The position numbers and the translations under genes were made by a program. Source: Panonychus citri (taxonomy: Eukaryota > Arthropoda > Arachnida > Trombidiformes > Tetranychidae). Taken from it: 64,000 nt of DNA. The first letter of the stretch is position 1. Each line of letters opens with the position of its first letter. Under the pieces are notes generated by a model that saw only the letters and a list, made by a program, of their open reading frames with translations, was not told where the DNA came from and did no database searches. Below are positions 28,317-42,600 of the stretch, in pieces. The stretch covers positions 3,844,001-3,908,000 of the forward strand of contig NW_026515543.1 in NCBI RefSeq assembly GCF_014898815.1. The letters are read 5' to 3'.

Positions 28317-28883
28317 TTATTTGGTTTCCATTTTCTCAGTTTGAGAGTTTGATTGTTGTTTTTGTTGATTGTTGTCTTTTCCTTCAATTGGTTGATAGAC
28401 TTGATTAGTAAGAGAAATTGGAATATTTTTCTCTCCAGTAACAGCATTGACCACCTTCTTTGGAGCTTTGATTGATAGAACTCCATCGACACTTAATTTC
28501 GATTCCAATTTCTCCAATTCGATATTCTCAGGAAGAACATATCGTCGCTTAAATTGTCTCGAAATGAAGCCAGTTTCATCTGATCTTTCTTCGTGTTTCG
28601 CTTCAACCACCAAACTATTGTCGACCAATTTCACGTTGATTTCTTCTGGTTTATAGTGACCACAATCGACATTCACTTGGAAATTGTCCTTTGAATCGAC
28701 AATTTGTCCCATTTGTTGATTGAAATTGTCTGATAGTTGATTGAGTTGACGAAGAGCTCGATTCATTTGGTTCCATGATCTTCGAGGATAATCAACAATT
28801 GGTTCTCGATAAGCGATGAAAGGGACGAAATCATCGAGAGGATCTCGAAGCATCGATTCAACAAGTCGAGGAACAAGAGACAT
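28317..28883 (-). CDS. Small heat-shock protein copy C, intact
   Basis: The 188-aa protein starts at ATG 28883. Layout is as in copy D: N-terminal arm, alpha-crystallin domain at about 66-141, and IPI at 154-156. The tail ends in TEKMETK, the version shared with the palindromic copies. There are no lesions, so it is the intact counterpart of copies A and B. It very probably served as, or descends from, the source of the palindrome arms. It acts as a cytosolic chaperone under heat-shock-factor control. Confidence 0.93.
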   Translation of the reverse strand: MSLVPRLVESMLRDPLDDFVPFIAYREPIVDYPRRSWNQMNRALRQLNQLSDNFNQQMGQIVDSKDNFQVNVDCGHYKPEEINVKLVDNSLVVEAKHEERSDETGFISRQFKRRYVLPENIELEKLESKLSVDGVLSIKAPKKVVNAVTGEKNIPISLTNQVYQPIEGKDNNQQKQQSNSQTEKMETK

Positions 28884-29031
28884 TTTGATCAATTCACAAA
28901 TTAGAAGGAAATTAAATTCACAAAGAAAAAGAGATTTTGATTGTCACAAACAAAGAGTTTAAGGAATTGAAAGAGTTAAAGAGTTTAGAGAGTTTGAGAG
29001 TTTGAAGTTTGACTTTTGTTTTGATTCTTCT

Positions 29032-29104
29032 ACTGAACTTGAATTGTGTCTCCTTCTCTTTTTATACTCAAACTTCACTTTTACTACAAAAATCTAGAAG
29101 TTTC
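29032..29104 (-). promoter_or_regulatory. Heat-shock promoter of copy C
   Basis: On the minus strand TATA (complement of 29061-29066) is 32 bp from the A of the TCAGT initiator (complement of 29032-29036). A GAA-gt-TTC heat-shock element lies at 29097-29104. Confidence 0.7.
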
Positions 29105-29400
29105 CATAACATTCATTCATTTACCAGGCTCTTCTCGGTTTTTCTTTCGCATGCTCAATCAATTTTTGTTAATTGTTCGATCTAAAAGTTAATTAGATAT
29201 TAAATATCTAAATTAGAACATTAATTCATCAAAAAAAAAATCGCGAATAAAAAAATCAAAAGAAATGTTTTGAGATGAATTATTTTATTGATAATATTTA
29301 GAAAAAATGATAATTTGAATAGTAATTTGGACTATGGAAAAGTTTCTTTAGCTTTAATGAGATGAAGATGAGAATCGGACTAGAAACCAAATGATTAGAA

Positions 29401-30021
29401 TTAATTTTCCGATTCATTTTCTTCTGGATCGATGGATCTTTGTTTAACTGCGTTCGAATTGTAACCATAATCTTTGACCTTTTCCTTGTAGTTCGATTCG
29501 TACACCAAATTCGAGGGATTTTTCGAGTAAACTTGATGTTCTGGTTCCTTCGTCTTCTTGATTTTCTTCACTTTCTTCATCATTTTCTCCTTCTTCTCTT
29601 TTTTCATTTGCTTCAATTTCTTGATTTTATTCATGATTTCGACTTTTTTGTTCTTCAACTTTCTCTTCAGTCCGAGTTTCTTCAAGAGTTTCGCCAATCG
29701 ACAAGGTTTCACTTTCTTCGTTGGTTTCGCTGCACTTGGATAACCGATTGGTCGAGGAGGTAAAACAGTCGATGCATATGAAGGAGGCAATGGAGTCGTT
29801 GTAGTGGTGGTTTTCTTGTAGACGGTGGGCTTAACTGCGACCTTTTTGGTGGGCTTGTAGATCGGATTAGCATAGGGATGGAAGTCGATGTCACTGTTGC
29901 GAGAATCAAATTCATCGGCATCGTCGTCAAAATGATCTTCAAGATCATTTGCTGAAGACACTGAAGTGAAAATGGTAAAGATGATTGAGAAAATCAAGAG
30001 GAAGGAGAAATTCATTTTCAT
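29401..30021 (-). CDS. Secreted lysine-rich protein, not recognised
   Basis: Starting at ATG 30021 the protein is 206 aa. A signal peptide (about residues 1-22, hydrophobic core FSFLLIFSIIFTIF) is followed by an Asp-rich segment and a Pro/Thr-rich part (KKTTTTTTPLPPSY). A long Lys-rich coiled region (about 110-165) comes next, then a Tyr/Asn-rich tail. Low complexity prevents a family assignment. A secreted matrix or cuticle-associated protein, or a gland product, would fit. The TATA/initiator promoter upstream supports a real, single-exon gene. Confidence 0.65.
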   Translation of the reverse strand: MKMNFSFLLIFSIIFTIFTSVSSANDLEDHFDDDADEFDSRNSDIDFHPYANPIYKPTKKVAVKPTVYKKTTTTTTPLPPSYASTVLPPRPIGYPSAAKPTKKVKPCRLAKLLKKLGLKRKLKNKKVEIMNKIKKLKQMKKEKKEKMMKKVKKIKKTKEPEHQVYSKNPSNLVYESNYKEKVKDYGYNSNAVKQRSIDPEENESEN

Positions 30022-30108
30022 GGTTAACAATTGAATTAATTCGGTGAAGACTAACAACTAATTAGAAACGAAAGAATCAATAGTTGACAAGATGAAGGAG
30101 AAAACTAG

Positions 30109-30143
30109 ACTGACCATTGGCCATTTTTCTGTTTTATTTTATA
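30109..30143 (-). promoter_or_regulatory. TATA plus TCAGT initiator of the secreted lysine-rich gene
   Basis: On the minus strand TATAAAAT (complement of 30136-30143) lies 32 bp from the A of TCAGT (complement of 30109-30113, A at 30111). The leader to the ATG is 90 bases. The spacing equals that of the heat-shock promoters, although the gene is unrelated. Confidence 0.65.
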
Positions 30144-30659
30144 CCGAAAACTAAATAGTTTATCTGCAAACTCGATATTCGTTCAATCGATTAGCCGTTT
30201 ACCTTTTGGGCATTTCGAGGGATTTACTTTGGCCGATTAATTTATTCTCGAGGGCTAATTCTCAATTAGGATAAATTCAATTGTTTAGTTATAATTGTAA
30301 TTAAATAGAAATTTATTTATCGTTATTATTTCATTTCCATTTCAAATTCACAATAATCTCGAGATGAGAAACGTCATTAAAAGGTACTGATTAATTATGG
30401 AAATAATAATCATTATAATGTTTAAGATGAGGAGTGTAAGATGATGACGATGACAACAATGAAACAGTTTAACTAATTACAATTATCAGTATTGATTAAA
30501 ATTAGCGTAATTGTAATAATCATAATCGTAATTAGGAGGATAAAGTTACAGTTTTTTAAAATGTCTTATTATTAACAAATGTAAATTGTGATTTCTGGCT
30601 GTTGATTAAAATTGCTAATTGTGGTTCTTGTTGTTTTACAATGAAGGCATTTTTTGTGC
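30144..30659. other. Intergenic between secreted protein and Mical 3' end
   Basis: AT-rich, no gene seen. It would hold the 3' untranslated region of Mical. Confidence 0.5.
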
Positions 30660-33600
30660 TTAATTTTTATAGTTTAATTTGATTGGTTTTAATTTAATTT
30701 GATTACCATCTGAAGCTGGAGATATTGAAGTATTTGCTGGTTTACTTGGTGATTTATGGCATTGACGGTAATTAGATTGGTGAACTTGCTGTTTTCTTGA
30801 GGGAGAAGATGATGATGAGGATGAAGATGATATTCTTTCAAGAGTTTCATCATCATCAAACATATCTTCATCAAGTGTTGCTCGAGGAGCTTGAGAGAGT
30901 TTGGATGAAGATGATTTAATTGAATCAATGGTTGGGTTGACAGTTTTAGCGGTTGTACCAGTTATACGGGGAAGTGTAGGGTTGATACTTTGTTTAGATT
31001 GATTTGGTGATGATTTAGCTTGATGATGATCTTTAGATGATGATGAAGGATTAATTGTTGAACGATTTGATTGTTTAAATTGTTGTTGAATTGTGGAGGT
31101 GTTTTCATAAGAATCAGCAAAAGGTAAAGAGCAATGACTTGGCTGTCTCTTGGTTCCAGTTGATTGTTGTTGTTGTTGTTCATTTTGAGACTCTTGTTGT
31201 TTAACTTGATTATGTTGAGATTTAATCAACTTGGACCAAATTGGTGATTGATGAGTCTCTTTAAATGATGCTTGTTGTTGGCGATGTTGGGATGGTGGAG
31301 ATGATGATGATGCTTTATTGTTTGAAGTCTGAGCATTTAAGGCTTTGGTTAAATTGAGTACTTTGTTTGGTGATGATAATTGTAACTTTGATGTTGACCA
31401 ACGAGTTAATGAATCACCAATTCCAGGTATCGAAGGTGATGACCGACATCGTTGTAACAATTTCTCAGTGAATGAACCTGAATAACTTGGTTTGTATTTC
31501 GATGGGACGATTTTCGTTGTTGATTGTGGAACCTCATTGATTGTTGTTATCCCAGCTGATTGATCATAATCAATACTTGTAATTGCTGAACCTTCATTTG
31601 CAGCAATTACCCTTGCAGCAAGAACAGGTATCTTTGAGTAGGTTTCACCTTTTGGTGACATTTTGGCCTGATAATTGGTTTCATTGTAATCATAATTACT
31701 ATCCACTGATGATGATATTCGGGATGATGATTTGTCATCTTTTTTGGCATCACAATTAGGTAATAATACCTTACTTTTCCCTGATTCTAATTCTCTCCTT
31801 CCCAGGTAATTGGGTTTAAGATTTAAATTGTTCTGATAACGTTGATGGTGATTGTCAAGAATCGAAGCATCGGTTTTAGACTTAAATAAGCCACTAATTG
31901 TTGCTCGTTTGCCTTCATTGATTGTTGGCTTCTTTTTACTTGAATTATCCTTACGATTAACTAATTTTGACTTTTTTGTCAATGATTTTGGTTTTACTGG
32001 TGAATCGTCAAGGTCATCATCACAATTACCTGATTCATCCCAAACGGATAATAAATTAATATCATCATAAGTATCACTAACATTTATACTCAATGATGAA
32101 AGACTCGTCTTTGAATCATCATCAGAATCAAAATTGTCCGAAGAAATCTGATCACCAGTGACGATATTGTTATTAATTGTCTTAAGAATCGGCTCCTTGG
32201 TGGCAACATTATTGTTATAATTACTTGAGGTAACATTTGATGGACTTGATTTCTTTTCCATTTCATCAACAATCAATTGAAACTCTCGTTCGTCAAGTGT
32301 TGGTGTAACTGTTGGAACTTCTTGTTTGGGTTGATTAATATCCTCCAGATCCTTTATTTTACTATTAATTGTATCAGAATCATCTGAACCACCAGCATTT
32401 TCTGATGAATTTTTCTCTGTCTTATCACTATCATCTTCCTCTTTATCATCATCACCAATCCTCAAAGTTGAATCAGAAATCGGTGTAATCTTATCCGACG
32501 AACTAATCAATTCACTTGATTGTAAGTTCGGTGTAATCGTTGTTGATGATAAACTTTCACCAGGTTGACAACTTGTATCACTTGTTTCAATTGATTCAGT
32601 TGTATTGTTAATCAATGTATCTTTTGATTCAATTGTTGATGTATCAATGGCTGAGGTTGATGAAACAGCTGATGATTCATTTGGTTCCTTATGAACAACA
32701 ATTTGTGGTAATTTTAATTTATCCTCTTTACTTGATTTACGATGATGATGGTTAATTGTTGAAGATGATTTTGAATGTAATTGTTGTGGAGATCGACGAT
32801 GATTAAGAGGATTGTTTTTCCCATTCTCACCAATATCTATTGATGATGAAGATGAAGCTAAATTTTTATGTCGTTGATTAATTAAATCAGCAGCATCAGA
32901 AACACCGCTTTCATCAAACTGATCTGAATCAAAATCATTATCAGTTGAATCACTTGAATCCCATGAATCAGATGCTGACGAAGTTGTTTGTCTATCTTCA
33001 TCATCATCAACATCTCCCTCTTCATCTTCATCATCATCATTATTAACATCCTTTTCCTTTGTATCACTTTTCTTTACACTTTTATCATCTTTACTTTTAA
33101 CTGGACTTTTCTCGACTCTTACTATTCCTCTAGCTCGGATTTTATTATCATCGTCGTCTTCATCATCTTCGTCATCAGAATCAGAATCATCTTTATCACT
33201 TTCATCCTCATCTTCATCGTCTTCGTCTTCATCATCATCATCTACTTCACCAGCAGAATCCCAATGATCAGAGCCGAGATTCAACAATTTGGTTAATTCA
33301 TCATCATCGACCATCTCTGAGGACATGGAGATATTTTCATATTCAATTCGTTCATTTAATCTGTTCCTGAAACTTTCAGACATTTCTGCTGCTTTAGATG
33401 CTGATCCACTTTCCCGTCTTCCTCCTGATGCCGGAGATAAATTGACCTTTTTCTTATTAGAACCATTAAGATTATTGTCCACACATGAGGCCACACCGTC
33501 CGTTTTAGTTTGACCAACACCACTTTCACCTGACGGCATATTAGACCCACCGGTTAAATCATTATTATCATTATTTAATAGAAACATTTCTTTCCACTTC

Positions 33601-36600
33601 ATCCTTTCCTTTAATCGAGCTTCATAATCATCTGTTGTTGAGGCCATTTTATTAACCAATCGAGCGGACATACTTTTAGCCAATGGCTCTAAATTACCAT
33701 CAAATGAACTAGTCATCCGATTATCAATTGTTGTTGTTGGTGTTACACCTGAAGAGGTTGATGATGAAGATGCTACTGATGATAATGAGGTGATACTTGA
33801 TTTAATATTATTGACATCATAACGATTTCCCATTAATTTACCAATCACTGAAGTCGAGGTTGAAGTAGATCGAGGTGATTTACCACTACTACAATTAGTA
33901 CACTTATAATTAAATCCACCATTCTCGTGATGACCTGATAATGGACGATCTCGTTTACTGGTATTAAGTACGGTCACAGTTCCGGTGATAAGTGAGGCTA
34001 AACTACCAACACCCGATGATCCATTTGTATTACGAACCTCTGACATTCGCAAGGTAACACCACAAGAAATACATTTCAAGCAACTTCGATGAAATAAAGT
34101 TCCCGAGATTAAAATCTTGTCAACTGTCGCCACAATAAGGCCACATTTAGCACAAACTTTGGACACAATTGACCCAGACCGCTCAACGATTGTTATCCTT
34201 TCCTTAAATGATGCTGCTGATGGTGAAGGTGATGTTGGTGATTTAGATAATTTATTCAATGATTTAGCTGCGGCCTCTTTACGCGCTTCTTTACGGAATG
34301 GATTATCAAGAATCGATGGTGATCGACGTAAAACTGAGGGTTCCCCTTGAATGTCCGGTTTTTTGGACACTTTTTCATTAAGTTCATTTTTCAACATCGA
34401 AATCCATTCACCTCCAGCGACACCTCCTTTCTCCAGTGAGTCCAATCGAGATCGTCTTTCGGGTTGATGATGATCGTCGATATGTTCAAGTTTGTTTTGT
34501 ATATCATTCAATTTATTACGAAACAATTCAACACGTTGGGGTGGTGGAGGTGATTTAGGTTTAGAATTGGTAACTGTTAATAATGTGAGAGAGAAACTCA
34601 GTAATTAATAATTAATCATCAGAGACATTGAGTAATTGGAGTATTGAACATGCATTGGATCTGAGGTACACTCGAAGTACAAAATTTTGTATTATCGAAA
34701 CCGAAAGAAAAAAATAAAAAACGAGAAAAACAAAACAAAAACATTGACTTTCTTGATTGTCTTTAATTGTCATTGTAATTTGAAGGAAGCCATTTGAGCA
34801 ATTGAGGTCTAGATTATTCATTAATTATATCACAGAATTGATATGAATAGTATAAGAAGGTGATTAGAAATGCAATTGGTAAGATAATCAATTGGATAAT
34901 GTAATTGAAATAATCAATTATCTTTGTCATTATTGATTTAGATTGTGAATTTTGATTATCACAATCAAACCAATTGTATGTAAATTTATCACAATTATTA
35001 TTGAGCTTAAATGAGTTTGACTTATTAACAATTGGTTCATTTATATGATTACCATTATTGTCTTGACTAAAATGATTATTAAATTTTCTTGATGATTTTA
35101 TATTATTATTAACAACAGGACAATTAAATTTACCTTTACTTGATTCATTGTTAATTGTTCCTTCTTCAAATGGTTTCACATTCCAATCTGATTTAGTTAT
35201 TTTACCAACATATTTAATGTCTTTAGTGGATTTTAATTTGGCTTCTTGCTTTAACTTTTCCTCCTGAAATTTAGGATTGAATAATTGTTGCAATTGGCTC
35301 GCGGTCATCATTACATTAATTCCAGTTTTGGTAGACGGAAGTCTGACCGGTGGACTAGGGTCATCTTTATCAGAATCGTCGGAAAGGTAGGAAAGGCCTG
35401 ATGCTGCATACAATTTAGCTTCTAAATCTTTGATTCGTTCATTGAATGATCCTCGTTTGATTAGTGATGATGTTGACTCTTTATCGTTATTGCTGGCGGC
35501 CTCTGATGCTTTTTGGTCTAAAAACCAGGCCGCTTTGGACCGAAGCTGCGATCTAAGGTGATTAATACATTGTTGTTGAGCTTTTTGGTGGACTTTACCT
35601 CCGCCTTCAACAGGTGGTAAATCATCCGAATTGGTTTCAGATCGTTTAAATTGAGATTGACGTTGTCGACGATGACGAAAAGCACTTTCAATGTCCCGAG
35701 CTCTTGATTTGGCCATTGTGATTAAATTGGATGCTGAAGGTGACAAATCAAGAGCGAAATTGGTTGCATTGTGAACGTGGGATCGATTAGGAACTGAGGT
35801 TGATAATTGGCTTCCATTCCCTTCAACTAATCCTAAACCCGATAAATCATTTTCAGCGGTCATTAGTCCACGATAATTTTCCTCGAAAGCTGCAAGAGAA
35901 TCTTCAAATTCTCGATGAGTTGCAAGATTATTTTCATCGTCTTCCATAGTAACTGCCGTCGATGCTGTACCATAAGAGCGACCACTAAAGCCGACAAATC
36001 TCTCACCATTGTTAGTGTTTGATTCATTGTTACGTTGATTTCGTTCACGTTCACGTGAAATTGCCATGAATTCCCTTTCAACTCGAGCTCGTGATTCCAT
36101 GATTATTTCACCTTCTCCACATGCACCTGTAGCACCATTTCCACCAGAAAATGGTACAGTTGTCGCAATAGTTGCTCGACGAGCTCGTTTCTCAGCCATA
36201 GTCAATTTAGACCGAGGTTCAATTAATGGTAAAGGTAAATGATCATAAAGAAGATGTTGACACTGGTGGGGCAAGAGAGTCGATGAGTTGAGATTAGGAT
36301 AACGAGTGACAGGGTTGATTGTGTAAGAGGCACAGTTTTGACTTAAATTTTCTGATTTTGTTTGAGCCAAAAGTCGATAAATTGATTCCCGTTCAGAGAG
36401 AACTTCAAGTATTCTCTCTTCATCTCGAATAGATTTACATCGTTTAACAGCCCATTGACGCGCTAACCAAGCAGAGTCCATAGCTGAAAGGAATCCACGG
36501 CCACAACCCGACCCAGTGGGCCAAAAAGGTTCCAAAAGCGAATCACCGACAAGACTAATTAATAATAATCCTTCATTGTGACCAAAATCTGCCATGTCTC

Positions 36601-39600
36601 CTTCAACTCCTTCCATGTCCATATAATCAGATACATTGTCAACATTTGACGATTTGTTAAAGGGAGCAAAATCATTGCCATCGTTAATTGTATCACTTTT
36701 TGACTTTTTACAAGGTTCATTATCACAGTTACATCGTGAACAATTATGTTGATGATTAGCGTACCCGCTACGAACTATTCTCATAGCTCGACAAGCATTA
36801 TCGGCAGCGTACATTGAGGTGAAATCAAACATGGCTACATCAGCTTCTCCATAATGATTAAGAGCAAAATTAGGAGTATCCAAGCCTGAAAAGAGACAAA
36901 TTAACATTTTCATCAGAATTGATTGTTACCAATAACATTGAGAATTGACCAGGAAAAAAAAGATTGTCCAAATCATTGCACAAACACTTGATGGATAAAT
37001 AAATTGCTTAATTTACTCTCAAATTGTAATAATAAACCAATCAACAGATCAATTCATCTAATCAACACTAAAACAATGACCTGATTCATTTTAAGTTTTG
37101 TTCTGTTTTTAAATGAAATCTTACAAAACTGATTGATTGCTTTTTCTCTTTGTTGTTGTGATCAATTAAATTTCATGGATTAGTTGTTGTGCTAATCATT
37201 TGTTATCTCTAATTGTAATCAACCATTACCGGTAGTCCATTTGGCAGCATCTCGGGCGTAGGCCAGTAACTGACTTCGATCAATATTGGTTGAGGCCAAA
37301 AGAGCTCGAGTATCTGAATAATCGTTAATCAATACACCTCGTTGAAGTAGTGAACTTTTCTTGGCGGTCATCACAAAATAATGGGTATCGTCTTTATAAT
37401 AACAGATATTTTCCAAATCGATTCCAGTCTCATCGTATAAAGATCTGTGTGTTTTTATGGTCAATGAAACAACAATACAATCAGAAATTAGTCTAATTAA
37501 TGGTACAATTGAAATGACACAAGTTACAAGCAACAATTAGTGTAACGGTTTACAAAAGTGTAAACAACAACAACGAAACAATAATACATGAGAATTCATC
37601 TCACGGTCAATTGGGTTAATGTTTCGAGAAGCAAATTAACTGATTGGGTTGAGAGGGAGAGACAATTATGTTAAGAATAATAATTTAATTGTACTTTTCT
37701 TTTTTCTTCTTAATCACAAATCTTTATCCCTTTTAATCACCTTTATCTTCATCATCATAATCTCTCCATAAGAACATCACATTCGTGGGACCGTTAATTT
37801 GATTAAATCGAGCAAAAGAAAAACAAAACAAAAGTAATAATGATAAGATGATGATGATGATAAGTTTAGTATCATTTATAACCAAAATATGACCTTAACC
37901 GTGACAGAGAAGATGAAGATTATTTCGATTCGGTCATCATTATCTCCCTTTTCATTAATGTTACTTTAATGAATTAATGCTTATGGGCTTGCCCTTCATC
38001 TTCTCATCTTCTCATCTCTTCATCTTCAATAAATGTTAGCCTACGCTAAACAATTATCTCTTCTGTCTTCCTCATCTTCATCTTCATCTTAAAATCAACC
38101 AAACTCAAGTGCAAATATGAAACAAAACAAAACATAGTCTCTCTTTAATTGTGATGATCAAACCTTTGGCAGGTTGGCAACAATTAACAGTCACATCAGC
38201 AGAATCATCTTCATCAGAAACCTTAACAATTTAACAAACTCAGCCAACAACAACAAAATCAGGATAAAGTGAAACAAATAACGAAAAATATCAAATGAGA
38301 AACAAAATCAATGACATTGATCAACAAATCATGATGATCATTCAAATGAAAGAGCAATGGTTATTTAAAATCTTCATGGAAGGTGATCAAGATACTTTAA
38401 GTAATATTAATAAAAGATTAAGGTGAAGATTAAGATGATTAGTGATTAGAGGAATCAACTTAAAATTCAGACGAAAATCTGAAGTCTTGACCAACATCCC
38501 ACGGAATTTTTTGCTCTCTCTCTCTCCACAATTATAATTTGACGCCTTTTTTTAATGATACATTATTTCATTTTCTTCATGATTAACGATAAATTACTTT
38601 GTCTAATCAATTTTCATGTTTTCCTTTGAGCTACCACTTGCAATAATCAGCTACTGAATAATAATAACAATCAGGATAATATTAATGATAAGATGAAGGA
38701 AACAGGAAGAGGAATTGAAAAAATAACATTAAATTGATAATTTATCTTTGAATAGTTACAAAAGTTCATATTGAATGAGGAAAAAAACAGCATCTCAGTT
38801 ATGAGAATACCAGAAAATGTGAATCACAATAATAATCATTGTAATCAGTCTAGATTTTACAGTTAATTGCTGCAATTTATAAATTGTCATAGCAACTCAA
38901 ATTTTCTTGGCTAACAATCAACACAAAATGAGTTCATCACTTTAAGTTAGTATTAAAATTTGACTTTTTGCACATGGAAACAATTTGATTTATCGGTAAT
39001 GATCAACAAGATGAATACTCATCATGATATCATAGGATATTCACTCAGAATTCATGTAATTATTATTATATTTCCAATTCTTGATGATAGAGTAACTTCC
39101 GTAAATGTAACCAGACAAAAATTAACAAGAAAACATTAATCAATCACTACAATTAGATGATTTCTCGTAATTAGAATCAACTAATGTTAATAATAATCAT
39201 TTCAATTTAATCAATTAACATATGATAAGGGAATATGTTGACTCCAGTTAATTAAAATGATGATGTAATGTTAATTACCATCAAGATTATTATTCTTTCT
39301 ATTATTATATTTACATGATTACTCATTATTATTATCAAATAACAATTAAATAATAACAAAAACAATTACAACTGACAGTTGATTGTATTAATAAAAACAA
39401 TCAGTGTAACCGCCAACAAGAAATTTAAACAGCAACTTTTACATAATTAACGGTAAAAGTGACAAATATCATAATGGTAACAACAATTAAGAGTAACAAT
39501 CACACAAAATTGATAACAACTAATTGTTATCGTCATGTATTAATATTTACATTCATTTATCATCATTTAAGATTCTGTAAACAAGTTAAATGATTTTAGA

Positions 39601-42600
39601 TAAGGTAAGACAAAAACGTGAGGTGAGTTGTAAATTTTAATCATAATCATCATTCAACGATTAAAATGATAATCATCATCATCTTAATTTTGGAAACCAT
39701 GGTTAATATTATCAAAAATGAATATACCTTTTAAAGGGTTGGGAGTAGGTACATGTTGATAATTGAATATAACTAATCATCTCATCCTCATCATCATCAT
39801 CATCATCTTCTTAATGATGATATTTTAAGGTCCATGTGAAGGAGGTGGAGGAGGTGGGATGAGGATGGGTGAGGATCAAGATAGAGATTAACTTTGAAAG
39901 GGTTAAACGTCCCTGTTGATAATGTCTAGAGGAGATTTGATTGTTATCATAAATTTAAATCATTTTCAATTAAATCCCACTCATATTGTTCACTTAATTA
40001 TCATTCAAAATGATAGTATTTAATTGATATGGGTGAGGTTAGTAATCTCCAACAATTAACTATTAGTTTTCAACAAATTTAAGTTAATTTTAAATTGGTG
40101 AACATCAACATGTAAGGAATTAATTTTTTTTCTTCCATTTCGTTACGATTGTTATTGAATACAGTTTGGAAATTTGTTAAATTGTTAACAATTAGCATCC
40201 TAATAATTGCTAATCGATGGTAACTTGTGATTTAAATCACATTTAATTAAATGTTTGGTTTACACAGTTTTGCTGATTAACTAATAATTAATCTGATCAA
40301 TACAAAATTAGGTTGATGAATAGTTTTTAAGTTAGTTTTTCAATTGTAATTAATCAATTCAATTAATCGTTTTGAAAATTAATTAATTTTATTAGGAAAT
40401 TGTTGCTTATCTTTAATATATTAAAACTATTTTAAAAGGTTTAGATTAAAAAAAAAGTTCAGTCTCATCTTGATTTTGTCATTTGAAGCAATACAAAGAT
40501 TAAGGTGAGATTAGTGTTAATCTGTTAATCTAGTTGACTGATTGAAAAGTAAATAAACAAAATTTTTAATCAAAGTTGATTAATAAATTATGTGTGACAA
40601 TTATCTTACAATTAATTATCTCCTACATCAAGTTGACAGTCTGACAAACAAACAACTTGATTATTGGAGCTAATTAATTGTAGCAATTTAAATTGTGTTG
40701 TTTTTTTTTTGAAAGTCATGTTGATTTAATAATTAATTTAACAAGCTTAGTTTCAACAGGTAGAAACTAATTATCACAATTTGATCATATGACTGGCATA
40801 TAAGTTGATTAACTTGATTGTCGAGGCTGACAAGTAAATTAACAACAATTAAAAGCTAAATTGTTCAATGTCTATGTAGTCAAATATAATAATACGGTAA
40901 TTATCAAGAATACAATTGCGGAAGTTGAATTATAAAAAAAAACTAACTGTAAATGATTAAATAACATTTATTGTAACAATTGAAAGAAAAACCTTAATCA
41001 TGATTAAGGTAACGATTAACATTGAAATTTAATTGTAATGGTTTCAAATGATTTAATGGCTGAAGCTTTGTGATGATTAACAATTTAGTTGATATAATTA
41101 CTATATACTTAATAAGATCATCATTTCATTAATTATCACCTTAATCAGTGGATTCTTAATTCAGTATCGATTGTAAATAATAATGTCATCAGTTGATCAC
41201 AATTAGTGTGAGTTAATCAACATCTATTCTGGTAATTGTTATTTTTTTTGTAATAAAACACAGTAATTAAGATAATTGCTATTACTTAACTGCCGCAGGG
41301 CTTTTTTCAAGGATTGATTTATCATGAACAATATTAATTAAACTATTAGAGTTATGATTAAAAAGATGATCAGTTAAAGATGAGAGTTAATCAATTGCAA
41401 TTTAATTCACTTCAAATTCAGGTTACTTTCAATTGATTGGAAAAACAGATTAACTAATTGATTGATGTTGATGGAAATGATGATGAGTATTTAATCAGTT
41501 AATCATATTATATAATTATCTTGATAATAATTATATGAAACTCTGATAAAGTTAAGGTGATAAGTTTTGGGTTAAGTTGATTAGTTATTTAATCAGAAAA
41601 TCTAAAAATAAATTGTCAACAAAATTAAAGTTTCGAAAAAAAAAGTTGACCTTTATTTTCATGATCAGACTAACGATTTAAAACTAATCACAATTAACGT
41701 TTTTATAAGTAAACATTTTATTTACTTACAACAATTTAATGAGATTGAAAATGATTTAGTTAAACTATAATCAAAAAGGAATCAACTAAATCATAAATAA
41801 TAGCAAATGATAATCACAAACAATCAAATAAATGATTAGTGATCTTTGTTGGTAATTGTCAGGTTAACATTGGACACAATTAAAGTAATCATTGAAGTTA
41901 AGGTTAATGATTAGCAATTAGATGGTGAAGGAAAAACAGATTAACAAAATCAATTTTAATCGGATTAATTGTATTAATCAACTATATGTATAATTTTGAT
42001 CAGCTAATTGTGTTTATCTAATTGATTAGTGCTCAGTGATATGTATAATTAGTAAATTAGGACAATTTAAGTAAAATTAGCCCAACCAAATTAAGCTCCA
42101 AGTCAAAATTTCACAATTAAATTGAATTAAAGTTTAATTAACCAGACAGTTTAAGGAGGAGTAACTGAACTGGTTAAATAATTTAAATAGAATTAAAAAA
42201 TTGAATTAATCAATTAGACAATAAATAATGTACATTAGAAAGCGATTAAACTTTTCGGCTTAATTGTAAGTCTAATTACTTACAATCAAAAGTAATAGAG
42301 AGACACAAATTTTCACAACAGCAAAATGATTAAAAAGTAATACAAATTAATTGTATGGTTTACACAACGAATCAAATTCAATTAATGGTCAAGAATATGA
42401 GCAATTAGATTTGCAGAAATGAATAGATGATAAAAAAAGGATAATTATGATTAAATATCATAGTAACAAGAATGATGAAAATAAAAGTCAATGATTACAA
42501 TCAAATTGTTCAATAAATTAAACATAAAAACCTTGATTAATAAAACAAACAGTAACCATATCAATTTAAATATGTCATTTAATGAATCAATTTAATTGAT

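Larger units (their letters stand above)
28030..29147 (-). repeat. Dispersed copy of the small heat-shock unit (same orientation as the left arm)
   Basis: The block is nearly identical to 18365-19480, including promoter, coding region and 3' flank, so it is a third copy of the arm unit. It ends upstream near 29147, where homology with the other arms stops. Confidence 0.85.
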
